This document shows positions 33,379 to 39,623 of a stretch of 39,623 nt of DNA, in pieces; positions within the stretch are counted from its first letter, which is position 1; each line of letters starts with the position of its first letter. The notes beneath the pieces are model-generated. The model ran no database searches and was not told the DNA's origin. It saw nothing but the letters and a program-made list of their open reading frames with translations. Position numbers and translations under genes: made by a program. Source of the DNA: Indibacter alkaliphilus LW1 (GTDB taxonomy: Bacteria > Bacteroidota > Bacteroidia > Cytophagales > Cyclobacteriaceae); the NCBI RefSeq assembly GCF_000295935.2, contig NZ_ALWO02000030.1:36229-75851 (forward strand), read 5' to 3'.

Positions 33379-33944
33379 ATTTCTCTTTCTAATGCCAGAA
33401 AATGGGTTAAGTCCCGCTCTTTGTTGAAGATAGGGTGGATCTGGACCAAGCATTCATAAGCCTGGCCTGATTTGCGGTAATTGGTGAGTTGGACTTGGAA
33501 TGTTTTACTGCTTTTTAAATTTAATTTCAATTGCTCAATCTTTTTTGGATCAGTCCCTGGCCCCTGGAGAAGAGATGGCTTCCTGCCCAATATCTCTTGG
33601 GACGTATAGCCGGTCATAGACTCAAAACCGTGACTGGTCCACAATATCCTCCGGTCAAGACCTGTGAGAACAAGTGCTTCAAAGGGAAAACCCCTTAACG
33701 CTTCATCAAGGTCAATTTGCCAATTGTACTGATCCCCGACTTTTTTCAAATAACTGACATCCAATTGCCTTGACCTTGTTCCTGCCAAATCCATTGCAAT
33801 CACATCCATGCTATGGAGGACATATGGGGCAGCTTGAAAGGCATTATTTTCAATAAACCTTTTTGTTGCTTTGTGGGTTGGGGTCTTGATTGTAACTACA
33901 TCCAAACAATGAATATCATGTAGCTTCTTACTCTTAGGTTCCAT
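33375..33944 (-). CDS. PAS-domain protein, LOV-like fold without the photoactive Cys
   Basis: A 189-residue protein with no membrane segment and no output domain. The first ~80 residues are unrecognised. Residues about 85-185 form a PAS domain close to LOV domains in pattern: WTSHGFESMTGYTSQEILGRKPSLLQGPGTDP, then NYRKSGQAYECLVQIHPIFN. In true LOV domains the loop is GRNCRFLQG with a flavin-adduct Cys; here it reads GRKPSLLQG (120-128) and the Cys is replaced, so blue-light adduct formation is not expected. Redox-active flavin or another ligand remains possible. It is translationally coupled to the thioesterase; the reason for that pairing is unclear. Confidence 0.8.
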   Translation of the reverse strand: MEPKSKKLHDIHCLDVVTIKTPTHKATKRFIENNAFQAAPYVLHSMDVIAMDLAGTRSRQLDVSYLKKVGDQYNWQIDLDEALRGFPFEALVLTGLDRRILWTSHGFESMTGYTSQEILGRKPSLLQGPGTDPKKIEQLKLNLKSSKTFQVQLTNYRKSGQAYECLVQIHPIFNKERDLTHFLALEREI

Positions 33945-33970
33945 AAAGATTCTTTACTAAAATAAGGATA

Positions 33971-34002
33971 AGCACCACCTGAATCTGAGATTCAAGTGGC
34001 GC
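33971..34002 (-). terminator. Hairpin terminator after metE
   Basis: AGCACCACCTGAATC and GATTCAAGTGGCGCT form a 15-bp stem with two wobble-type positions and a short loop. On the minus strand it is followed by TTATCCTTATTTT. It separates metE from the PAS-thioesterase unit. Confidence 0.75.
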
Positions 34003-34010
34003 TGTAATGT

Positions 34011-36317
34011 TTATGCAGTATCCAAGACCTGCGAACGAAGTACTTTGGCTGCTTCTACCATATTGATCAAAGCGGCCTTGGTTTCTTCCCATTGCCTGGT
34101 TTTCAATCCGCAATCAGGGTTGATCCAGATGTTGTCCTCAGGAAGATAGGTCATCGCCTTTTGGATAAGGTCTATGATTTCTTCTTTCTTTGGTACCCTT
34201 GGAGAGTGGATGTCATATACCCCTGGTCCGATCTCGTTGGGATACCTGAAATCCTTGAAAGCCCCAAGTAATTCCATCTCTGACCGGGAAGTCTCTATCG
34301 TGATGACATCTGCATCCATATTGGCAATGTGGGAAATGATGTCATTGAACTCGGAATAGCACATGTGGGTATGAACCTGGGTTTGGTCCTCCACCCCACT
34401 TGAAGAAAGCCTAAATGCCTCAATGGCCCAGGTCAGGTAATTGTCCCAGTCTTTCTTTCGTAGCGGAAGACCTTCTCTAATGGCAGGTTCATCAATCTGA
34501 ATGATCTGAATGCCTGCTTTTTCCAAAGCCAATACTTCTTCACGTATGGCCAGGGCAATCTGAAATGCTGTCGTCGATCTCGGCTGATCATCTCGGACAA
34601 AAGACCATTGCAAGATCGTGACAGGTCCTGTCAACATGCCTTTAACCTGACGCTTGGCAATTTTTTGGGCAAAGACAGACCATTTGACAGTCATGTCCAC
34701 TGGTCGGCTTACATCTCCAAAAATGATCGGAGGCTTGACACAGCGGCTACCATAAGACTGCACCCATCCGTGTTGGGTAAAGGCAAAACCATCCAGGAGT
34801 TCTCCGAAGTATTCTACCATGTCGTTGCGTTCAAACTCCCCATGAACCAGTACATCCAATCCGATTTCCTCCTGCCAATGGATCACTTCTGTGGTGGCTT
34901 TTTCGATTTCCGCATCATATTGCTCTTGACTTAGCTCTCCCTTTTTCAATTTGGAGCGTAGTAAGCGAACTTCTTTGGTCTGGGGAAAGGAACCAATAGT
35001 AGTGGTTGGGAACAGGGGCAGCTGTAGCTTTTCTTTTTGGATTTTTTGTCTGCTGGTGAATTCAGCCTTTCTTTTAAAATCCGAAGCTTTCAAACTAATC
35101 AGGGCATTTTTTACCTCTTTGTTATGCACCTTTTTCGATAAGGCCTTCTTGGCAATAGACTGCTCATTCTGTTTCAGATACTCCAGAGAATGCTCCGCAT
35201 CCGGAAGGATGGCAATTTCTTTGAGTTCCTGCAGTTCATCCAGTTTTTGCTTACCGAATGAAAGCCAGTCCTTAAGCTCAGGATCAAGCTGAATTTCCAG
35301 ATCCAGATCATACGGTGTATGTAGAAGAGAACAGGAGGGGGCTAGCCAGACCTTTTCCTTGCCAAGCTTCTCTATAGCTTTCCTGATGTATGTCAGTGAA
35401 TTTTCATAGTTGTTTTTCCAGATATTTCTACCATCTACCAGGCCCAATGAAAGGGCCTGATGGGCCAAAGCAGGATGCGCCAATATATCATCCAATTGGG
35501 AGGGACACCTCACAAGATCCAAATGAAGTGCATCTACAGGTAGGCTTAGTGCAATGTCAAGGTTATCGCCATAGCAGTCAAAATAATTGGCCAGAATGAT
35601 TTTTAGTTCTGGAAATGCTGTATGCAGGCGCTGATAAACTTCTTGGTATTTAACTTTGACTTCAGCTGTAAGGTCCAATGCCAGACAAGGTTCATCGATC
35701 TGTATCCAAGTAGCGCCAAGATCCTGCAACTTTTTCAGAATTGCAGTATAGGTGGGCAGTAACTTGTCCAATAGGTCGATGCTGGAAAAGCCTTCTTCTT
35801 TTTCTTTCCCTAATAAAAGGTAAGAAATAGGACCCAATAGCACAGGTTTGGCTTGTATGCCCAACTTCTGGGCTTCTTCAAATTCCCTGAATGGCTTGTC
35901 TCCTGAAAGTGAAAATGTCTGGCTTTTTGTAAATTCAGGTACCAGGTAATGGTAATTGGTGTCAAACCACTTGGTCATTTCCAAAGGCTTAAGATCAAAG
36001 CCCTCCTTTTGATAGCCTCTGGCCATGGCAAAATAGAGTTCATTAGAAGACTTTTGGGCTGCAAGCTTTTTGAATCGCTCAGGGACGGCTCCCACCAGGA
36101 CAGATAAGTCCAATACCTGATCGTACAGGGAGAAGTCATTGACAGGAATCCAGTCGATTCCTGCATGCTTCTGCGTTTCCCAATTGGAAATTTTGATTTG
36201 CAGTGAGACATCCTCCAAATCCTGTTCGGAGATTTTTCCTGCCCAAAAAAGCTCCTCGGCCTTTTTGAGCTCACGCTGACTACCTATCCTCGGGTAGCCA
36301 AGATTGTGTGTTTGCAT
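34011..36317 (-). CDS. metE: Cobalamin-independent methionine synthase
   Basis: A 768-residue protein, full length for MetE. The N-terminal barrel opens NLGYPRIGSQRELKKA and contains WIQIDEPCLALDL. The C-terminal barrel begins TTIGSFPQTKEVR and holds the zinc ligands: His and Cys of VHTHMCYSEF, Glu of TIETSRSEMELL, and Cys of NPDCGLKTR. It transfers the methyl group of 5-methyltetrahydropteroyl-polyglutamate to homocysteine. It is preceded by a 5' leader of more than 350 nt with a cobalamin riboswitch, which explains regulation: B12 presence switches off this costly enzyme in favour of MetH. Confidence 0.98.
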   Translation of the reverse strand: MQTHNLGYPRIGSQRELKKAEELFWAGKISEQDLEDVSLQIKISNWETQKHAGIDWIPVNDFSLYDQVLDLSVLVGAVPERFKKLAAQKSSNELYFAMARGYQKEGFDLKPLEMTKWFDTNYHYLVPEFTKSQTFSLSGDKPFREFEEAQKLGIQAKPVLLGPISYLLLGKEKEEGFSSIDLLDKLLPTYTAILKKLQDLGATWIQIDEPCLALDLTAEVKVKYQEVYQRLHTAFPELKIILANYFDCYGDNLDIALSLPVDALHLDLVRCPSQLDDILAHPALAHQALSLGLVDGRNIWKNNYENSLTYIRKAIEKLGKEKVWLAPSCSLLHTPYDLDLEIQLDPELKDWLSFGKQKLDELQELKEIAILPDAEHSLEYLKQNEQSIAKKALSKKVHNKEVKNALISLKASDFKRKAEFTSRQKIQKEKLQLPLFPTTTIGSFPQTKEVRLLRSKLKKGELSQEQYDAEIEKATTEVIHWQEEIGLDVLVHGEFERNDMVEYFGELLDGFAFTQHGWVQSYGSRCVKPPIIFGDVSRPVDMTVKWSVFAQKIAKRQVKGMLTGPVTILQWSFVRDDQPRSTTAFQIALAIREEVLALEKAGIQIIQIDEPAIREGLPLRKKDWDNYLTWAIEAFRLSSSGVEDQTQVHTHMCYSEFNDIISHIANMDADVITIETSRSEMELLGAFKDFRYPNEIGPGVYDIHSPRVPKKEEIIDLIQKAMTYLPEDNIWINPDCGLKTRQWEETKAALINMVEAAKVLRSQVLDTA

Positions 36318-36333
36318 TACGTAAAAGGTTAAA

Positions 36334-36356
36334 TTTTAAAACATATTGTTTTAAAA
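36334..36356. promoter_or_regulatory. AT-rich dyad just upstream of metE
   Basis: TTTTAAAACA (36334-36343) and TGTTTTAAAA (36347-36356) are perfect inverted repeats with a 3-nt spacer, 17 nt before the metE start codon. It may hide or expose the ribosome-binding region as part of the riboswitch expression platform, or be a protein operator. Which is undecided. Confidence 0.5.
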
Positions 36357-36499
36357 CTCCGCAATACACCCGTGAAAAAGTCAAATAGGATAAGACAGGA
36401 CAACATACACTGCTCCCATGAAAGCTATGGGTCAGCTAATGAAGTTATGCACCAATCCTGACTTGTACCCCAATCCACGAGGGTATTTGTCAATACAAA

Positions 36500-36682
36500 A
36501 TAGGCAAGTCTCCTGACTTGTGACATTTTCTGCCGGCCTTCTCATCCTTTTGCGATATTCAGCATCTGGACAATGGCACACTTGGGCAAAAAACTTTTCG
36601 GGTCACTTACAGTTGCGGGACAGCTCATGATTTGCACATGATTCCTTATTAATCAGTATCTCTACCGAACCTGCTTTGCGTT
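36500..36682 (-). ncRNA. Cobalamin (B12) riboswitch in the metE leader
   Basis: Read on the minus strand, the region has the conserved order of the class: a 5' element with GCAGGTTCGGTAGAGA, then TAAGGAATCATGTGCAAATCATGAGCTGTCCCGCAACTGTAAGTG broken into its conserved blocks (notably GCTGTCCCGCAACTGTAA), then GTGTGCCATTGTCCAGATG, and the 3' end AAGTCAGGAGACTTGCC. These are core hallmarks of AdoCbl-type riboswitches. Ends are approximate. Its place before metE is the classical B12-repressed arrangement. The remaining about 180 nt to the start codon hold the expression platform. Confidence 0.93.
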
Positions 36683-36929
36683 GATGAAATTTTAAAAACA
36701 AAGAACTACCTGCAAAAGAGTGGAAAAATATATCAAATTCAAATAGTATTGACTAAAAGGTTTAGTTAAGCCTTCTTTGAAAGCTTGCCTTTCAATGGTT
36801 TAATAAAAGCAAAACTTGGGGGATTTATTTGCCCTGAAATAGTTTTGTTTTTTTATTACCTCAGTGCGCTTGGTGATTAAACCCTTAATTTTGAGATTCA
36901 TTTTATAAATCTCACACTGGGAAAATTCA

Positions 36930-36962
36930 ATAGATTAAATCTATTTAGAATTAATCTAAATA
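36930..36962. promoter_or_regulatory. Tandem TAGA-N5-TCTA palindromes (candidate metalloregulator box)
   Basis: Two adjacent dyads: ATAGATT-A-AATCTAT (36930-36944) and TATTTAGA-ATTAA-TCTAAATA (36942-36962). Both have the core TAGA-N5-TCTA, which recurs at 38721-38737 in the promoter of a TonB-dependent receptor. They lie between the metE leader and the small protein gene at 37125. Resemblance to DtxR/IdeR-type boxes (TTTAG...CTAAA) is from memory. Confidence 0.5.
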
Positions 36963-37124
36963 AATTTGATTTTTTAGTTTTGATCCCCATTTTTGTACCA
37001 GATTATAACTGAACTGAACAATCCAAAGATATCAAGTCCTGGATCCGGAAATATTGGTTTTATAAATAGGGTTTATTTGTAACTGCACCAGATCCGGATT
37101 CCAGGCACTAACTTAAACTGAGAG

Positions 37125-37454
37125 ATGGGCAAAAGTTGTACAAGTGTTCTATTGGCAGAAATGCCGGGCAGCAATGTTGTCAAATGTCTTCAATCGGGCA
37201 TGGTAAGATGGTACTTCAATAATTTGATGGTGACTTTTTTGGAAGTGGATTTCCATACTTTCAGTAAATCATTCCAAAACATAGATTTTGATGTCAAAAG
37301 CTGGCAGACGGAGGAAGGGAATAGATTTGTGGTAATCAATACCTGCCATCAAAGCATTCAGTTTGTAATCAAAGAATGTGAACACCATCGCCTCTCAGAA
37401 CTATTTGAAAAGGCCAGAACTGAACTGGAAATACTTCAGATTTTGAACGGTTAA
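37125..37454 (+). CDS. Small soluble protein, possibly DUF6686-like
   Basis: A 109-residue protein with no signal peptide or membrane helix. It opens MGKSCTSVLLAEMPGSNVVKCLQSGMVRWYFNNLMVTFLEVDFHTFSKSF. This resembles the short Bacteroidota family annotated DUF6686, in which paired Cys, 'F.N....F...F..F' and a C-terminal helix are shared; the assignment is tentative. Five Cys and a C-E-H-H cluster near residue 85 could bind metal. It is monocistronic, ends in a strong hairpin, and lies downstream of the tandem TAGA-N5-TCTA motif also found at a TonB-receptor gene, so metal-responsive control is possible. Confidence 0.6.
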   Translation: MGKSCTSVLLAEMPGSNVVKCLQSGMVRWYFNNLMVTFLEVDFHTFSKSFQNIDFDVKSWQTEEGNRFVVINTCHQSIQFVIKECEHHRLSELFEKARTELEILQILNG

Positions 37455-37468
37455 TTTTTTAATGGTCT

Positions 37469-37507
37469 GGGGAGGGTTAATGACATATGGCCCTCCCCCT
37501 TATTTTT
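37469..37507 (+). terminator. Intrinsic terminator between convergent genes
   Basis: GGGGAGGG (37469-37476) and CCCTCCCC (37491-37498) form a GC-rich stem followed by CTTATTTTT. A longer outer pairing (GGTCTGG with CCAGACC, 37464-37519) is also possible. It ends the small-protein transcript. Confidence 0.82.
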
Positions 37508-37634
37508 AAAAACCAGACCTTGACTTACATGCTTCCCTGCAAGCCAATCATTGATGGGATATGTCAATATGAATTTCTTGGAAATACTCAGGGGAGGCAA
37601 GCAGGTAGAAGGTTTCAGGCTTTTGTAACTCCAA

Positions 37635-38651
37635 TCAGAAACTATTGGATTCCCTGTAAGCCTTGGGCAACATTCCGAAGGACTTTTTAAAAGCACTGCT
37701 GAAGTGTGTGGCATGACTGTATCCAAAATATTCCGCTATGTCAGCTATAGGTTTCTTTGAAGAAGCAAGCAATTCTCTGGCTTTTTCCATTTTAAATTCA
37801 TGCAAATAGTTATAGGCAGTTTTGCCAAAATGCAGTTTAAAATGTTTCTTTAAGTTGAATTCATTGGTACCTACCAACAAGGCCAACTCCTTTAATCCCG
37901 GAGGATTACTGAAGTTTTCAAGTAGAATGGATTTTGCCAGTTCCATTTTTTCGATGTCTTCCGGCTTTAAGAACTGAGCAGTTGTAGGATAAGAGTCCTT
38001 TTCTTCCAAACTATCCATCAAAAGGATAAATGCTTCTTTGATCTTAATCTCCACATAATGCGCTAAAAAACAGCCTGCATACTTTTTGGAAACAAAATGC
38101 AACAGCAATTGCCGAAGCTCAGGACTGACCAAAATACCTTTCTCAGAAATTAACCTTGGTTCATTGCCTGAAATATCCCTTAGAAGTGTTCCAAGGCCAA
38201 GAAAGATCTTTGAAAAATGCTTTTGGATGTAATCTATATGGATGTTGACAACCAAAGTTTCAAATACTTCTTCTCCTTCATACTCCACCCGGATTTCCTG
38301 ATCGCCATAGAAAATCATATTGGCCATACCCGACGAAAGACTGTAGATAAGCTCACCGGTTTTGTTGTTGAAATATTTGAGATGGCCTGCCAGACAGAAA
38401 CTTAGCTGTATGTAGTTTTTCTGTGACAGCACATGGATGGTTTGAGGTCTGTGATCTGGAATCCTCTTGGCATGACAATAATAAATAGCATCTGATAAAT
38501 ACTCAGCTCCTTGGATACCCGGAAACTCCAGTTCCCTCAAAATTACTTTTGGATGGGAAATACCTTCAGTACCCAATCGCTGAAAAATTCCTTCTTCTTG
38601 ATCTAAAAGACGACTGAATAATTTTACGTTACTTTTTCCCTTTACCGTCAT
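37635..38651 (-). CDS. AraC family transcriptional regulator (PchR-like arrangement)
   Basis: A 338-residue protein. The C-terminal ~100 residues are an AraC/XylS double helix-turn-helix: LKELALLVGTNEFNLKKHFKLHFGKTAYNYLHEFKMEKARELLASSKKPIADIAEYFGYSHATHFSSAFKKSFGMLPKAYR, given here as its known blocks VGTNEFNLKKHFK and GYSHATHFSSAFKKSFG. The N-terminal half is a cupin-like sensing region with no recognised ligand site. It is transcribed divergently from a TonB-dependent receptor, as in PchR-type siderophore receptor regulation. No siderophore biosynthesis gene is in the window, so the ligand is unknown. Confidence 0.9.
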   Translation of the reverse strand: MTVKGKSNVKLFSRLLDQEEGIFQRLGTEGISHPKVILRELEFPGIQGAEYLSDAIYYCHAKRIPDHRPQTIHVLSQKNYIQLSFCLAGHLKYFNNKTGELIYSLSSGMANMIFYGDQEIRVEYEGEEVFETLVVNIHIDYIQKHFSKIFLGLGTLLRDISGNEPRLISEKGILVSPELRQLLLHFVSKKYAGCFLAHYVEIKIKEAFILLMDSLEEKDSYPTTAQFLKPEDIEKMELAKSILLENFSNPPGLKELALLVGTNEFNLKKHFKLHFGKTAYNYLHEFKMEKARELLASSKKPIADIAEYFGYSHATHFSSAFKKSFGMLPKAYRESNSF

Positions 38652-38670
38652 TTTAATTCCTTATAGCGTC

Positions 38671-38700
38671 ATTGATACACCGTACCTGAGCTTAGATTTG
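38671..38700 (+). promoter_or_regulatory. Candidate promoter of the TonB-dependent receptor
   Basis: ATTG (38671-38674), an 18-nt spacer and TAGATTTG (38693-38700), which fits the -7 box TAnnTTTG. The predicted start of transcription near 38707 leaves about a 59-nt leader and puts the palindrome at 38721 just downstream. Confidence 0.55.
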
Positions 38701-38720
38701 CAGCACAAACTTAATTCTTT

Positions 38721-38737
38721 TTTAGACTAAGTCTAAA
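38721..38737. promoter_or_regulatory. 17-bp palindrome, candidate metalloregulator operator
   Basis: TTTAGACT-A-AGTCTAAA is a perfect inverted repeat between the AraC gene and the receptor gene, just after the predicted transcription start. It shares the TTTAGA-N5-TCTAAA form with 36944-36960. Confidence 0.6.
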
Positions 38738-38765
38738 TAACAGTAGTGAAAATTATCTGAAGCCC

Positions 38766-39623
38766 ATGAAAAAAATTGTACTTATTGTTTGTGTTTTATT
38801 TGCGTCAACCCAAACGAATGCCCAGCATTTTCATGCCTCTGGGACCGTCATAGAAGATTATTCTAAAAACCCCCTGCCGGGTGCTACCATACAGATCAAA
38901 GACAGACCGACGACTGCTGTAACTGATCAGGATGGAAAATTCAGGATGTATGCCAACCCAGGAGATGTGTTGATCATTAGATTTATCGGATTTTTGTCAA
39001 AAGAAGTCATCGTCCCGGAAGCAGAAGAGGAGCTGATCATTTACCTGAAGGAAAATGCCACTTTGCTGTCTGAAGTAGAGGTGGTCGGGGCGCTGGGCAT
39101 AAGTCGATCGGCCAAAGAACTGGGCTCCTCATCCAAGATCGTGGAGTCTGAGGAGTTGAATCAAGGCAAAGTAGTCAACCCGATATTCGGATTGTCAGGA
39201 AAGGTTGCCGGCTTAAGGATCAATATGTATGACAGTAAAGTAGATCCTGCAGCCCAGGTGGTACTTAGAGGCAATAGATCACTTCAAAGAAGCTCTGGAA
39301 TTGATGGCAGAAACCCCAATGAACCCATCTATGTGGTGGATGGTGTCCCGATTCCTGACATCTCCAGACTCAACCCCAATGACATAGAAAGCATCACCGT
39401 GTTAAAAGGTGCCAATGCTGCAGCCCTGTATGGCTCGGAAGGTGTCAATGGTGCGCTTATGATCACTACAAAGAGAGGAACCAAGGGAAAAGGTCAGGTA
39501 AGGGTCAGCAATACCACTACATTTTCCAATGTTTACCTCTTGCCTGAGGCCCAGACTGTTTATGGTCAGGGTAACAATGGAGTCTACAGTCCGGTAACTT
39601 TTGAATCCTGGGGGCCTGCTTTT
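38766..39623 (+). CDS. SusC/RagA-type TonB-dependent receptor (3' end outside window)
   Basis: The first 286 codons of a receptor open to the window end. The signal peptide (MKKIVLIVCVLFASTQTNAQ) is followed by a carboxypeptidase-regulatory-like domain (ASGTVIEDYSKNPLPGATIQIKDRPTTAVTDQDG broken by the family's usual turns). The plug has SusC-type motifs: VVGALGISRSAKELGSS, GKVVNPIFGLSGKVAGLRI, IYVVDGVPIPD, and NAAALYGSEGVNGALMITTKRG. The ALGI(S/K)R and 'N.A.LYGS' forms are typical of the SusC-like proteins with SusD partners, which would lie beyond the window. Divergent AraC regulator and palindrome suggest control by iron or another metal chelate rather than a sugar; this is inference. Confidence 0.92.
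   Translation, partial: MKKIVLIVCVLFASTQTNAQHFHASGTVIEDYSKNPLPGATIQIKDRPTTAVTDQDGKFRMYANPGDVLIIRFIGFLSKEVIVPEAEEELIIYLKENATLLSEVEVVGALGISRSAKELGSSSKIVESEELNQGKVVNPIFGLSGKVAGLRINMYDSKVDPAAQVVLRGNRSLQRSSGIDGRNPNEPIYVVDGVPIPDISRLNPNDIESITVLKGANAAALYGSEGVNGALMITTKRGTKGKGQVRVSNTTTFSNVYLLPEAQTVYGQGNNGVYSPVTFESWGPAF

Noticed and set aside
33379-33453. Extended N-terminus of the thioesterase
   Set aside because: It overlaps the end of the PAS gene; the ATGA overlap at 33375-33378 is the natural start.
1-39623. CRISPR array, tRNA or rRNA genes
   Set aside because: No regularly spaced repeats, no cloverleaf-like sequence and no rRNA-like conserved blocks were seen on either strand.

Overview
The window looks like chromosome from an environmental member of the Bacteroidota, most likely Cytophagales (Cyclobacteriaceae-like). 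This is inferred from AT-rich coding, type IX secretion (T9SS) components, SusC/SusD pairs, a DUF2024 protein, an MbnP/MbnH pair, and promoters of the Bacteroidota form TTTG-N~20-TAnnTTTG. No rRNA, tRNA or CRISPR array was found.

Layout. (1) 1-4311: the end of a large DUF11-repeat surface protein with a T9SS type B C-terminal domain, then a PorP/SprF-like outer-membrane protein and an OmpA/PD40 lipoprotein, all in one direction. (2) 4435-14230: a mostly minus-strand block with a redox, electrophile or stress flavour. It holds an FMN reductase, a Kef-type K+/H+ antiporter with a KefF/KefG-like flavoprotein, a small acetyltransferase, a pirin, Crp/Fnr and MarR regulators, DUF2024 and a CPVC thioredoxin-like protein. 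The antiporter gene is split by a complete 2,472-bp IS66-family element (7281-9752) with 8-bp target duplications; removing it restores a 620-residue frame. (3) 14231-15155: a scar. A truncated radC and a truncated Nudix (AraR-like) regulator converge and overlap at one breakpoint. (4) 15375-28503: a polysaccharide-utilisation-type locus with a DUF5695-like secreted protein, SusC, SusD, a DPP4-like S9 peptidase, and a LamG + GH127/GH146-type beta-L-arabinofuranosidase. Its first gene and susC share an upstream dyad motif. The truncated Nudix regulator lies divergently beside it. (5) 28843-32766: a likely copper locus with two paralogous Cys-motif membrane microproteins, MbnP, MbnH (di-heme) and an outer-membrane barrel-like protein with an N-terminal CDACGC motif. 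(6) 32992-36700: a PAS protein and an acyl-CoA thioesterase with overlapping ends, and metE under a cobalamin riboswitch. (7) 37125-39623: a small conserved-looking protein, an AraC regulator and the start of a divergent SusC/RagA-type TonB-dependent receptor, preceded by a palindrome that also occurs twice upstream of the small protein.

How they fit together. The PUL combines a beta-L-arabinofuranosidase with a prolyl-type peptidase, which suggests hydroxyproline-rich plant glycoproteins as substrate. Its neighbouring regulator is broken. The copper locus has the MbnP/MbnH maturation pair plus two companion microproteins with a shared C-x(n)-C-x-G-x-C signature. The metE and TonB-receptor regions show cofactor- and probably metal-responsive control. 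All functions come from reading the sequence and recalled family knowledge; no database search was run.
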